This document shows, piece by piece, positions 15,668 to 24,115 of a stretch of DNA of 64,000 nucleotides (the first letter of the stretch is position 1; every line of letters begins with the position of its first letter). A model generated the notes under the pieces. It did not search any database and was not told where the DNA came from. It saw only the letters and a program-made list of their open reading frames with translations. Origin of the DNA: an uncultured Collinsella sp. GTDB taxonomy: Bacteria; Actinomycetota; Coriobacteriia; Coriobacteriales; Coriobacteriaceae. The translations under genes and the position numbers were made by a program. The stretch spans positions 4,021 through 68,020 of the forward strand of contig CABRFZ010000009.1 in assembly GCA_902470365.1 (NCBI GenBank). Direction: 5' to 3'.

Positions 15668-16852
15668 GTGGCCTTCGAGCATTACATATATACCGGGACG
15701 ACCCGCCTGCGCTGCGGCTACACCACGGGGAGCTGCGCCGCGCTCGCGGCGAAGGCAGCCTGCGAGATGCTCTTGTCACGAAAGCCCGTCGGCCTCGTGT
15801 CGATCGTCACCCCCGGCGGGCTGCCCGTCGAGGCGAACGTGGTCGACGCATGCATCGGCGAGGGGTGCGCCCAGTGCGCCGTGCGAAAGGACGCAGGCGA
15901 CGATGCCGATGTGACCGACGGCGTGCTCGTGTACGCGCGCGTGGAACATGCGGGGTCGGGCACGGGTGCTGCGGGCGGCAAGGACGTGCCCGCGCGCGAA
16001 TCGGAAGTTTCCGTCGATGGCGGCGTGGGCGTGGGGCGCGTGACGTTGCCCGGGCTCGAGCAGCCGGTTGGGGCGGCCGCCATCAACGCGACGCCGCGCG
16101 CGATGATCACTTCGGCGGTGCGCGAGGTGTGCGCCGCGCACGGCTTTTCTGGAAATATTGCTGTGACGATTTCGGTACCCGAGGGTGTTGCCCTTGCCGA
16201 AAAGACCTTTAACCCGCACCTGGGGATTAAGGACGGCATCTCCATCCTGGGCACGACGGGCATCGTCGAGCCGCGCAGCCTCGCTGCCTTGCGCGACAGC
16301 ATCGAGCTCGAGATCCGGCAGCATGCGGCTATGGGGCGGCGCGGAGTCGTGCTCACGCCCGGCAACTACGGCGCGCAGTTCATCTCGGGGCATTTCCACC
16401 TAAACGGTGCGCCGGTGGTCTTCATCTCCAACTTTGTGGGCGATGCGATTGATTGCTGCGTTCGTGAGGGATTTACCAATGTCCTTCTTGTGGGACACAT
16501 CGGCAAGTTGGTGAAGGTCGCGGGCGGCATCATGGACACCCATTCGCGTACCGCCGACTGCCGCGCGGAGATTCTGGCCGTCCACGCGGCCATGGCCGGC
16601 GCGGGCGCGAAGACCGTGCGCGAGATCATGTCGTCCGTCACGACCACGGCGGCGCTCGAGGTAATCGAGGCCGCCGGCGCGGGGGACGCTGCGCGCGCCA
16701 CGCTCGCTGCGGCAATCGAGGACAGGTTGCGCCGCCGCGCGGCGGGCGCATGCGACATCGCCGCGGTCGTGTTCGACGCCGAGCGCCGCGAGCTTTTCCG
16801 TACGTCGGGCGCCGATGCAGTTATCGGGGAATTGGGGGCGACGTATGAATAA
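15668..16852 (+). CDS. cbiD: Cobalt-precorrin-5B C1-methyltransferase
   Basis: A 394-residue CbiD, which methylates C1 of the corrin ring in the anaerobic route after CbiG opens the ring. The hallmark RCGYTTGSCAALAAKAA lies at about residues 13-29, followed by TPGGLPVEA, TPGNYGAQF and VLLVGHIGKLVKVAGGI, all typical. The GTG at 15668 is the start, 1 base after the cbiF stop; an upstream in-frame TTG (15635) would lie inside cbiF. A glycine/alanine-rich insertion around residues 95-125 is longer than usual. The end overlaps the small gene at 16845 by 8 bases. Confidence 0.9.
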   Translation: MAFEHYIYTGTTRLRCGYTTGSCAALAAKAACEMLLSRKPVGLVSIVTPGGLPVEANVVDACIGEGCAQCAVRKDAGDDADVTDGVLVYARVEHAGSGTGAAGGKDVPARESEVSVDGGVGVGRVTLPGLEQPVGAAAINATPRAMITSAVREVCAAHGFSGNIAVTISVPEGVALAEKTFNPHLGIKDGISILGTTGIVEPRSLAALRDSIELEIRQHAAMGRRGVVLTPGNYGAQFISGHFHLNGAPVVFISNFVGDAIDCCVREGFTNVLLVGHIGKLVKVAGGIMDTHSRTADCRAEILAVHAAMAGAGAKTVREIMSSVTTTAALEVIEAAGAGDAARATLAAAIEDRLRRRAAGACDIAAVVFDAERRELFRTSGADAVIGELGATYE

Positions 16853-17078
16853 AGGCGTTCAGTACGGGGTGCGCCGCGCAATCGGCTGGCCGGGGACGAA
16901 GGTGGTCATGAAGGCGCGCCGCTCGCTTGCGGACACGAAGCGCATCCTTCACGAGGAGAGCGCCTTCGACGGTGCCGAGCTCGTTGAGGACTGTGGACTT
17001 CCGGGCGAGCGCGTGTACCGCTTGCTCGTCGATGTGCCCGATCGGGGCAGCTACTTCTCGACGATGGTGGTGCGCTAG
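16845..17078 (+). CDS. Unknown 77-residue protein inside the cbi operon
   Basis: I do not recognise this family. The chain is 77 residues, moderately charged, with no signal peptide or membrane segment; its N-terminus is basic (VRRAIGWPGTKVVMKARRS) and it ends RGSYFSTMVVR. The ATG overlaps the cbiD stop by 8 bases and its TAG is immediately followed by the cbiG ATG, so it is embedded in a translationally coupled chain between two consecutive pathway genes. That placement suggests a real accessory protein acting with CbiD or CbiG. It could instead be an unusual partner subunit or a remnant; only conservation elsewhere would decide. Confidence 0.65.
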   Translation: MNKGVQYGVRRAIGWPGTKVVMKARRSLADTKRILHEESAFDGAELVEDCGLPGERVYRLLVDVPDRGSYFSTMVVR

Positions 17079-18212
17079 ATGAGGATTTCCTGCATAGCGT
17101 TCACTGAGAGGGGGTATGCGTTGGCGGAGCGCACCGCACGCGCGCTTTCCGACTGCGCGCAGACAGGTGAAGATGACCCTGGCTGGGACGTTTCCGTTTC
17201 GCGCGGGTTCGGCGAGGGGAAGGCCGACCTGCGCGCATGGACGGCGCTCGCGTGGGAAGCGTCGGGCGCGCTTCTGTTCGTGGGCGCGGCGGGCATCGCC
17301 GTGCGGGCGATCGCGCCGCATGTCGCCTCGAAGGCAAACGATCCCGCGGTTGTGGTGATCGACGAGGCGGGGCGCTTTGCCGTCCCGCTTTTGTCGGGGC
17401 ATTTGGGCGGTGCGAACGAGCTTGCGCAAACTGTGGCACGCGCGGCAGGGGCCATCCCCGTCATCACCACGGCGACCGACGTCCGCGGCGTGTGGGCGGT
17501 GGATGCGTGGGCGCGCTGTGCGGGGCTCGCCGTTTCGAATCCCGAGGCTATCAAGCGAGTGTCGGCGCGGCTGCTTTCGGGCGGGCGCGTGGCGCTCTAT
17601 TCCGACATGCCGATTTCGGGACAGCCGCCTGAGGGGGTTGACATTGCGTCCGACCGCGCTCGGGCCGATATCGTCGTATCGCCGTTCGCTGGCGCGAATG
17701 CAGGTGCGTCCGTTCGCGCGGCGGAGACAACGGGCGAGGTCGTGCCCGCCGGTGAGACGGGGAAGCCGGCGGGTGTGCGGGCGCAGGCGCCTGCGCCCGA
17801 GCCGCTTCGCCTTGTCGTGCCCTGCATCGTTGCGGGCATAGGGTGTCGTCGCGGTGCGTGCTCCGAAGCGATCGGGGAGGCGTTTCTTCTCGCGTGCGGG
17901 CAGGCGGGCATCTCGCCTTCGGCCGTGCGCGAGGCGGCGACGATCGACGTGAAGGCGCACGAGGAGGGTCTGCTCGCCTTCTGCCGCGCGCGCAATATCC
18001 CGCTTGCGACGTATTCCGCAGAGGAGTTGTCGCAGGTCGAAGGCAGCGTTTCGCCATCTGATTTCGTGCGCGCGACGGTGGGGGTCGACAACGTGTGCGA
18101 GCGCGCGGCGCTCGCGGACGGGGGCAAACTTATCTTCCCGAAGCTCGCCCACGGCGGCGTGACTGTCGCGTTTTCCAAGGTAACTATCGAACTTTCGTTT
18201 AAGGAGCGGTGA
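17079..18212 (+). CDS. cbiG: Cobalt-precorrin-5A hydrolase
   Basis: A 377-residue CbiG that opens the delta-lactone and releases the two-carbon unit as acetaldehyde, giving cobalt-precorrin-5B. The N-terminal half holds GIAVRAIAPHVASKANDP and LLSGHLGGANELA, classic CbiG signatures; the C-terminal half holds VAGIGCRRGACSEAI and FSKVTIELS. Between them (about 210-250) is a variable Ala/Gly/Pro-rich linker. The start abuts the preceding stop; the stop overlaps the cbiH start (TGATG). Confidence 0.92.
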   Translation: MRISCIAFTERGYALAERTARALSDCAQTGEDDPGWDVSVSRGFGEGKADLRAWTALAWEASGALLFVGAAGIAVRAIAPHVASKANDPAVVVIDEAGRFAVPLLSGHLGGANELAQTVARAAGAIPVITTATDVRGVWAVDAWARCAGLAVSNPEAIKRVSARLLSGGRVALYSDMPISGQPPEGVDIASDRARADIVVSPFAGANAGASVRAAETTGEVVPAGETGKPAGVRAQAPAPEPLRLVVPCIVAGIGCRRGACSEAIGEAFLLACGQAGISPSAVREAATIDVKAHEEGLLAFCRARNIPLATYSAEELSQVEGSVSPSDFVRATVGVDNVCERAALADGGKLIFPKLAHGGVTVAFSKVTIELSFKER

Positions 18213-18955
18213 TGGGAAAGCTCTTCGTGGTGGGGATCGGCCCGGGCGGCCCCGACGGCATGACGATTGCGGCCCGGCGCGCGCTCGAGGCGGCCGACAT
18301 CGTTGTGGGGTACACGAAATACGTGGAGCTCGCGCTCGCCGCCGTGCCCGACGCGGAGCATCTCGCGACGCCGATGATGCACGAGGTCGAACGGTGCCGC
18401 CTGGCGCTTTCGCGTGCGCAGAGCGGAGAAGCCGTGGCGCTCGTGTGCAGCGGTGACGCGGGCGTGTACGGCATGGCGAGCCCCGTGCTGGAGCTTGCGG
18501 AGGACTACCCCGATGTAGACGTGGAAGTTATCGCCGGGGCCACCGCGGCTCAGAGCGGATCGGCGGTGCTCGGCGCCCCGCTTGCCCACGACTTCGCGGT
18601 CGTGTCGCTCTCCGACCTGCTCACGCCATGGGAGGTCATCGAGCGCAGGCTCGCCGCCGTGGCGAGCGGCGACTTCTGCATCTGTTTGTACAACCCGCGC
18701 AGCAGAAAGCGCGCCGACAGGCTCTCACGCGCGGCGAAGATTATGCTCGAATGGAAGGCCCCCGACACGCTCTGCGGCTGGGTACGCAACATCGGGCGCG
18801 AGGGGCAGCAGTCGGGCATGTGCAGGCTCTCTGAGCTGGGGGAGATCGACGCCGACATGTTCACCACCGTGTTCGTCGGCAACGCGGACACGAAGCGCAT
18901 AGGCGGCCGTATGGTCACGCCGCGCGGGTATCGGGAGATTCCATGCGAAAGGTAA
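18212..18955 (+). CDS. cbiH: Cobalt-precorrin-3B C17-methyltransferase
   Basis: A 247-residue SAM methyltransferase that methylates C17 and drives ring contraction. Motifs are GIGPGGPDGMTIAARRALE at the N-terminus, SGDAGVYGMASPVLEL, AGATAAQSGSAVLGAPLAHD and CLYNPRSRKR, the standard CbiH/CobJ set. ATG 18212 is used: it overlaps the cbiG stop and has AAGGAG 5 bases upstream; GTG 18209 is possible but less well spaced. There is no C-terminal Fe-S extension, matching the short anaerobic form. It overlaps the next gene by 13 bases. Confidence 0.92.
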   Translation: MGKLFVVGIGPGGPDGMTIAARRALEAADIVVGYTKYVELALAAVPDAEHLATPMMHEVERCRLALSRAQSGEAVALVCSGDAGVYGMASPVLELAEDYPDVDVEVIAGATAAQSGSAVLGAPLAHDFAVVSLSDLLTPWEVIERRLAAVASGDFCICLYNPRSRKRADRLSRAAKIMLEWKAPDTLCGWVRNIGREGQQSGMCRLSELGEIDADMFTTVFVGNADTKRIGGRMVTPRGYREIPCER

Positions 18956-20292
18956 CGATCATCGGGGCGGGGCCCGGAAACCCCGACTTGCTCTCGCGCG
19001 CGGCGCTCGACGCGATCGACATCGCCGACGTGGTCATCGGCGCTCATCGCGCGCTTGTCGGCATCGACGTGCCGCCCGACGTGGTGAGATGCGAGCTCGT
19101 GAAGACGGCGGACATCGTCGCCGCGCTCACCGATGCGGCGTCGTGGCAGCGCGCCGTGGTCGTGATGACGGGCGATGTGGGGCTTTTCAGCGGCGCGCGC
19201 CGCCTGGTAGAGGCGCTCTCCGGCGATGCGCAGGTGGACGTGCGCGTCATTCCCGGCATAAGCTCAGCGTCTTATCTCGCCGCGCGTCTCGCGCGTCCAT
19301 GGCAGGATTGGCGCTTCGCGAGCGCTCACGGCGTGGCGTGCGACATCGTGGCCGAGGCCGAGCGCTCAGGCGAGCTCTTCCTCGCCACGTCGGGTGGGGA
19401 AGACCCCTCGCGGCTTTCGGGCGAGCTTGTGCAGGCGGGCTTCGGGGACGCGCGCGTGACCGTGGCCGAGCGCCTGTCGTACCCCGACGAGCGCATCACC
19501 TGCGCGACCGCAAGTGAAATTGCAGGTCAGACGTTCGACGACTTGAACGTGATGCTTATCGAGTTCGCAGGCGGCGCCGGGTCGCCTGCGGGCTCTAGCG
19601 CAGCCTTCGAGGCGCCGGCCGGCGCGTCTGCGCCCGCGGCGACTTCTTCTGCGGCGGACTCTGCGGGCGCATCCCGTGCCGCGAGCTCCCGCTGGCCGTA
19701 CGCTTCCTCGGGCATTCCCGACAAGCTCTTCATCCGCGGTGACGTTCCCATGACCAAGCAGGAGGTACGAGCCGTCGCGCTCGCGAAGCTGCGCCTTACC
19801 GCGACCGACACCGTGTGGGACGTCGGCGCCGGCACGGGGAGCGTGTCGATCGAGGCGGCGCTCGTCGCGCGAGCGGGGTCGGTATGGGCGGTCGAGCGCA
19901 ACGCGGCCGGCGTGCGGCTCATCCGAGAGAACGCGGATGCATTCGGGTGCGGCAACGTGCATGCGGTCCCCGGTGTCGCCCCCGAAGCGCTCGCGAAACT
20001 GCCCGTCCCCGACGCCGTGTTCGTAGGCGGGAGCGCGGGCGAGCTTCCCTCCATCGTGGAGGCGGCGCTCGAGAAGAATTCGCAGGTTCGCCTGTGCGTG
20101 CCATGCGTCACCATTGAGACACTCACCGAGGCGTGCGCGCTCCTCTCGGGTTCGCGCTTTAAGGGGTTCGAGGCGTGCCAGGTGTCGGCCGCCCGCGCCG
20201 AGGCTGTAGGCTCGTACCATCTTATGAAGGCGCAAAACCCCGTGTTCCTCGTCAGCGCGCGTGGTGCAGGTGGGGAAGGCGGCGCCCGGTGA
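18943..20292 (+). CDS. cbiET: CbiE-CbiT fusion: cobalt-precorrin-7 C5-methyltransferase / cobalt-precorrin-6B C15-methyltransferase (decarboxylating)
   Basis: A 449-residue bifunctional enzyme. Residues 1-~205 are the CbiE methylase fold (IIGAGPGNPDLLSRAALDAI, MTGDVGLFSGARRL, VIPGISSASYLAARL). Residues ~210-250 form a low-complexity Ala/Ser/Gly linker. Residues ~255-440 are CbiT, a Rossmann methyltransferase with GIPDKLFIRGDVPMTKQEVR and the SAM-binding VWDVGAGTGSVSIEAA. It is equivalent in layout to aerobic CobL but sits here in an anaerobic-type set. It overlaps cbiH at the start, and its GTGA overlap with cbiA at the end implies coupled translation. Confidence 0.92.
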   Translation: MRKVTIIGAGPGNPDLLSRAALDAIDIADVVIGAHRALVGIDVPPDVVRCELVKTADIVAALTDAASWQRAVVVMTGDVGLFSGARRLVEALSGDAQVDVRVIPGISSASYLAARLARPWQDWRFASAHGVACDIVAEAERSGELFLATSGGEDPSRLSGELVQAGFGDARVTVAERLSYPDERITCATASEIAGQTFDDLNVMLIEFAGGAGSPAGSSAAFEAPAGASAPAATSSAADSAGASRAASSRWPYASSGIPDKLFIRGDVPMTKQEVRAVALAKLRLTATDTVWDVGAGTGSVSIEAALVARAGSVWAVERNAAGVRLIRENADAFGCGNVHAVPGVAPEALAKLPVPDAVFVGGSAGELPSIVEAALEKNSQVRLCVPCVTIETLTEACALLSGSRFKGFEACQVSAARAEAVGSYHLMKAQNPVFLVSARGAGGEGGAR

Positions 20293-21671
20293 GCACGTCC
20301 ATCCCGCGCTTCATGGTCGCTGCGCCCTCGAGCGGGAGCGGCAAGACGGTCGTTACGTGCGCGCTCCTGCGCGCGCTCGCGCGCCGCGGCCTCGCATGCG
20401 CGGCCTTCAAATGCGGCCCCGACTACATTGATCCGCTCTTTCATCGCCGCGTCGTGGGCGCGCGCTCGGGCAACTTAGACGGTTTCTTCACCGACGCCCC
20501 GACGCTGCGCGCCCTACTCGCACACGGCGCCGCGGGCGCGGATGTCGCGGTGCTCGAGGGGGTCATGGGCTTCTACGACGGCATGGCGCCCGGCGTGGCC
20601 GACGCGAGCAGCTACCAGGTTGCGCGCGACACGGAAACGCCGGTCGTTTTAGTGGTGAACGGGCGCGGGGCGTCTTTATCGCTCGCCGCCGTAATCCGCG
20701 GCATCGCCGAGTTCCTGCCTTGTGCGAACGTGCGCGGCGTCGTGCTGAACAAGACGAGCGCCGCTGCCTGCGCCTACGCGGCGCCTGCGATCGAGAAGCA
20801 CACGGGCGTCGTGGTTTTGGGGAATATCCCCGCCGACGAGGCGTTCTCGCTCGAAAGCCGGCATCTGGGGCTTGTGACCGCCGACGAGGTCGAGCAGCTC
20901 TCCGCGCGCATCGACAAGATGGCCGAGCTGGTGGAAAAGAGCGTCGACGTCGACCGCTTGCTCGAAATAGCGGCGACGGCACCCGATATCCGCGAGGAAC
21001 CTTACCGGTTGGAGCCGATCGCGGGAGCGCGGCCCATCGTCGCCGTCGCGCGTGACGAGGCGTTCTCGTTCTACTACGAGGAGAACCTGCGCGTGCTCGA
21101 GGACCTGGGTTGCGAGCTGGCCTTTTTCAGCCCTCTGTGTGATAGCGAGTTGCCCCGGGGGACAAGCGCCCTCTATCTGGGAGGCGGCTACCCGGAGCTC
21201 CATGCGCGACAGCTCTCCGAGAACGCGCCGATGCGCGAGGCGGTGCGGCGCGCGGTGGAATCCGGCATGCCGACGGTCGCCGAATGCGGTGGGTTTCTGT
21301 ACCTGCAGCGCGAAATCGCCGATAGCGAGGGGCGGCGCTGGCCTGTTGCGGGCGCCCTTGAGGGTGCAAGCGAGAACGGGGGAAGGCTGTCCCATTTCGG
21401 GTACGTGGAGCTCACTTCCCAACGCGACGGGCTCTACGGGCCGCGCGGCACACGCATCCGCGCGCACGAGTTCCACTACTGGCAGTCCACCTGCCCGGGC
21501 GGCGACTTCTGGGCGCAGAAGCCCCGGCGCGACAAGGGCTGGCCGTGCATGACGACCACCCCGTCCCTGGTTGCGGGCTTCCCGCATGTGTACTATCCTG
21601 CGAACCCCGACGTTGCGCGCGCGTTCGCATCTGCCGCAGCGTTGTTTGCAGAGAGGAGACGGCATGGCTGA
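20289..21671 (+). CDS. cbiA: Cobyrinate a,c-diamide synthase
   Basis: A 460-residue ATP- and glutamine-dependent amidase that amidates the a and c side chains. The N-terminal P-loop APSSGSGKT (residues ~11-19), GVMGFYDG and NVRGVVLNKTS mark the synthetase domain. A C-terminal class I glutamine amidotransferase domain has GGGYPEL, the catalytic cysteine in VAECGGFLYL and the histidine in EFHYW. Start GTG 20289 overlaps the cbiET stop as GTGA. It overlaps cobT by 8 bases. Confidence 0.92.
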   Translation: MSTSIPRFMVAAPSSGSGKTVVTCALLRALARRGLACAAFKCGPDYIDPLFHRRVVGARSGNLDGFFTDAPTLRALLAHGAAGADVAVLEGVMGFYDGMAPGVADASSYQVARDTETPVVLVVNGRGASLSLAAVIRGIAEFLPCANVRGVVLNKTSAAACAYAAPAIEKHTGVVVLGNIPADEAFSLESRHLGLVTADEVEQLSARIDKMAELVEKSVDVDRLLEIAATAPDIREEPYRLEPIAGARPIVAVARDEAFSFYYEENLRVLEDLGCELAFFSPLCDSELPRGTSALYLGGGYPELHARQLSENAPMREAVRRAVESGMPTVAECGGFLYLQREIADSEGRRWPVAGALEGASENGGRLSHFGYVELTSQRDGLYGPRGTRIRAHEFHYWQSTCPGGDFWAQKPRRDKGWPCMTTTPSLVAGFPHVYYPANPDVARAFASAAALFAERRRHG

Positions 21672-22806
21672 AGCAACCGAAACCGCGCTTGCCTGCATCC
21701 GCGAGGAAGTCGAGCGCGCGTTCTCGTCGGCGTCGGGCGCCGTGCTCGAAGCCGCGCTCTCCCGGATCGCGCCCGCAGACGAGTGCGCCCGCGCCGCCGC
21801 GTACGCCGCGTGGGACTCCATCGCGCACCCCTTGGGGGGATTGGGCGACTTTGAAGACGCCGTCGCGCGTATCGCCGCAGCTCAAGGGAGCGCCGAGGTG
21901 GCCGAGTTTCCCCGTGCGCTCGCAGTATTCTTCTCCGACAACGGGGTCGTTGCCGAAGGCGTGTCGCAAAGCGGGCAAGACGTGACGCGAGCCGTCGCGC
22001 GCAACATGTGCGAGGGGGGCTCGAGCGCCTGCCGCATGGCGGCGTTCGCGGGTGCCGAGGTCGTGCCCGTCGACGTGGGTATGGCCCGGGGCATAGAAGA
22101 CGCGCGCATGGTGCGCGCGAACGTGCAGCGGGGGAGCGGCAACATCGCGCACGGCTCCGCTATGTCTCGCGATGGGGCCGTGCGCGCGATCGAGGTCGGA
22201 ATCGCCGTCGCGTGCGGGCTTGCCCGCGCCGGCGTGCGCCTTCTTGCCGCGGGCGAGATGGGCATCGGCAACACGACCACCTCGGCGGCGGTGGCCGCAG
22301 TGCTCATCCGGGCGGACGCGCGGAGCCTCGTCGGGCGCGGCGCGGGGCTCTCGGACGCCTCGCTCGCGCGCAAGCGCGACGTGGTCGAGCGCGCTATCGA
22401 CGCGAACTCGCCTGATCCCGCCGACCCGATCGACGTGCTCTCGAAGGTGGGCGGCTTCGACATCGCGGCGATGTGCGGCTTCTACCTGGGGGCCGCGGCC
22501 TCGAAGGCGCCGGCGCTCCTCGACGGGGTCATATCCTGCACGGCGGCCCTGTGCGCGGCGCGCCTGTGCCCCAACGCCTTGGGCTACCTCGTGGGCACCC
22601 ACGCATCAAGCGAACCCGCAAGCCAGGAGCTCCTTCGCGAGCTCGGCATAAAGGCACCCCTCGACGCAGGCATGCACTTGGGCGAGGGCGCGGGCGCCAT
22701 GGCGTATCTGCCCCTTCTGGATTCGGCGCTGCGCGTGTACCGGGATGGGAAGACGTTCACGGCGACTGGCATGGCTGCTTACGAGCATTTCGAGGCCGGG
22801 AAATGA
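21664..22806 (+). CDS. cobT: Nicotinate-nucleotide:base phosphoribosyltransferase
   Basis: A 380-residue CobT that activates the lower-ligand base (such as dimethylbenzimidazole) as an alpha-riboside phosphate. Motifs include FFSDNGVVAEGVSQSGQDVT, MGIGNTTTSAAVAAVL, GRGAGLSDASLARKRDVV and the catalytic glutamate region GEGAGAMAYLPLLDSAL. ATG 21664 follows GAGAGGAGA. It is slightly longer than the ~350-residue norm owing to the N-terminal leader. No BluB or BzaAB homologue lies in the window, so the source of the base is not shown here. Confidence 0.93.
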   Translation: MAEATETALACIREEVERAFSSASGAVLEAALSRIAPADECARAAAYAAWDSIAHPLGGLGDFEDAVARIAAAQGSAEVAEFPRALAVFFSDNGVVAEGVSQSGQDVTRAVARNMCEGGSSACRMAAFAGAEVVPVDVGMARGIEDARMVRANVQRGSGNIAHGSAMSRDGAVRAIEVGIAVACGLARAGVRLLAAGEMGIGNTTTSAAVAAVLIRADARSLVGRGAGLSDASLARKRDVVERAIDANSPDPADPIDVLSKVGGFDIAAMCGFYLGAAASKAPALLDGVISCTAALCAARLCPNALGYLVGTHASSEPASQELLRELGIKAPLDAGMHLGEGAGAMAYLPLLDSALRVYRDGKTFTATGMAAYEHFEAGK

Positions 22807-23351
22807 CGGTGACGCTCGTTATCGGCGCCGCCGCGAGCGGCAAGAGCGCCTACGCCGAGTCCCTGTGCCTCGGGCACGACGGCCCTCGCGTGTACCTGGC
22901 AACGATGGAGCCCTTCGGGGATGAGGGCGCCCGCCGCATCGCGCGCCATCGGGAGCTGCGCGAGGGCAAGGGGTTTTCCACCCTTGAACGCACGCGTGAC
23001 GTGGGCGCAGCAGTGTCCGGGCTTCCGCGCGGCTGCACGCTTCTTTTGGAGGACGTGGGCAACCTGGTTGCGAACGAGCTCTTCGCGGAAGGCGGCTTGT
23101 CCCCACGTGACCCCGACGCCGCGGCGCGCGAGGTGATCGGAGGCATTGAACGGCTCGCTCAGGCCGCTGCGTATACGGTGGTGGTCTCCGTCGACGTGTT
23201 CGCCGATGGGATGCGCTACGATGAGGGGACCGAGGCATGGAGGCGCGCGCTCGCGCGCGTGAACGCGGGCGTGGCGGCGCTGGCCGACCGCGCGGTCGAA
23301 GTGGTATGCGGGATTCCCGTGTGGATGAAAGGCGAAGGACCTACAAGGTGA
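22803..23351 (+). CDS. cobU: Adenosylcobinamide kinase / adenosylcobinamide-phosphate guanylyltransferase (CobU family), divergent
   Basis: A 182-residue CobU-type enzyme that phosphorylates adenosylcobinamide and transfers GMP. The P-loop is GAAASGKSAYAE at the N-terminus. The segment ARHRELREGKGFSTLE keeps a histidine in the guanylylation region, but the usual HRxxRPxxW pattern is altered. LLLEDVGNLVANELF replaces the more typical CLTLWLSNLL. The end DRAVEVVCGIPVWMKG matches the family. Overlaps of 4 bases with cobT (ATGA) and with cobS (GTGA) fix both ends. A second CobU-like domain occurs two genes downstream, so kinase and guanylyltransferase work might be shared. Confidence 0.8.
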   Translation: MTVTLVIGAAASGKSAYAESLCLGHDGPRVYLATMEPFGDEGARRIARHRELREGKGFSTLERTRDVGAAVSGLPRGCTLLLEDVGNLVANELFAEGGLSPRDPDAAAREVIGGIERLAQAAAYTVVVSVDVFADGMRYDEGTEAWRRALARVNAGVAALADRAVEVVCGIPVWMKGEGPTR

Positions 23352-24115
23352 AGATAGCAGAGGCAATCGGCGCGGCGTTCGGAACGTTCTCGCGCATCCC
23401 CGTCCCGAAATCGGCTTGGACCGATTTCGGATCAACCCATGCGCTTGCCGCGTTTCCCCTGGTGGGCGTTGCGGAAGGCTTCCTCATGACGGCGTGGGGG
23501 CACGTGGCGAACCTGCTCGGCGTGCCCGCGACCATCGTCGCGGCCGTGCTCGTGGCGTTGCCTGTGGCGGTGACGGGAGGCATCCACCTAGACGGGCTCT
23601 GCGACACCTCCGATGCGCTTGCAAGTTGGGCCCCGCGCGAGCGAAAGCTCGAGATCATGCACGACCCGCGGGCGGGCGCTTTCGGGGTCATTGGTGTTGT
23701 CGTGTACCTTATTCTGCAATTTTCCCTGTTCACCGCGCTGCCGCTTACGGCGGGGGCGTTCCTCGCGCTTCTGTGCTCGCTCGTGTTCTCCCGCGCGCTT
23801 TCGGGGCTCGCCGTAGAATGCTGGCCTGCCGCGCGGGCGGACGGCATGGCCGTGGGGCTCTCGCCTGCGAAGAAGCGCGCGGCGATCGTCGTGCCGCTTT
23901 GCGCTTTCGCTGCGGCTTCGGCTGCAGGGATGGTCGCGTGCGCTCAGGCTGTCGGCGCCCTTATGGCGGTGGCGGGGCTTTTGGCGCTCGCGTGGTACCG
24001 CCATGTTGCCCTGTCCCGCTTCGGCGGGGTGACGGGTGATTTGGCCGGATGGTTTCTGCAATGGGCCGAGCTCGCGATGCTTGCCATGCTGGTGGCGGGG
24101 GGCATGCTCCTATGA
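23348..24115 (+). CDS. cobS: Adenosylcobinamide-GDP ribazoletransferase (cobalamin synthase)
   Basis: A 255-residue membrane enzyme that joins adenosylcobinamide-GDP with alpha-ribazole to form adenosylcobalamin. The substrate motif GGIHLDGLCDTSDALAS (about 78-94) and MHDPRAGAFGVIGVV (about 105) are characteristic. Five to six hydrophobic segments follow. The GTG start at 23348 overlaps the cobU stop as GTGA; the earlier in-frame ATG lies inside cobU. Confidence 0.92.
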   Translation: MKIAEAIGAAFGTFSRIPVPKSAWTDFGSTHALAAFPLVGVAEGFLMTAWGHVANLLGVPATIVAAVLVALPVAVTGGIHLDGLCDTSDALASWAPRERKLEIMHDPRAGAFGVIGVVVYLILQFSLFTALPLTAGAFLALLCSLVFSRALSGLAVECWPAARADGMAVGLSPAKKRAAIVVPLCAFAAASAAGMVACAQAVGALMAVAGLLALAWYRHVALSRFGGVTGDLAGWFLQWAELAMLAMLVAGGMLL

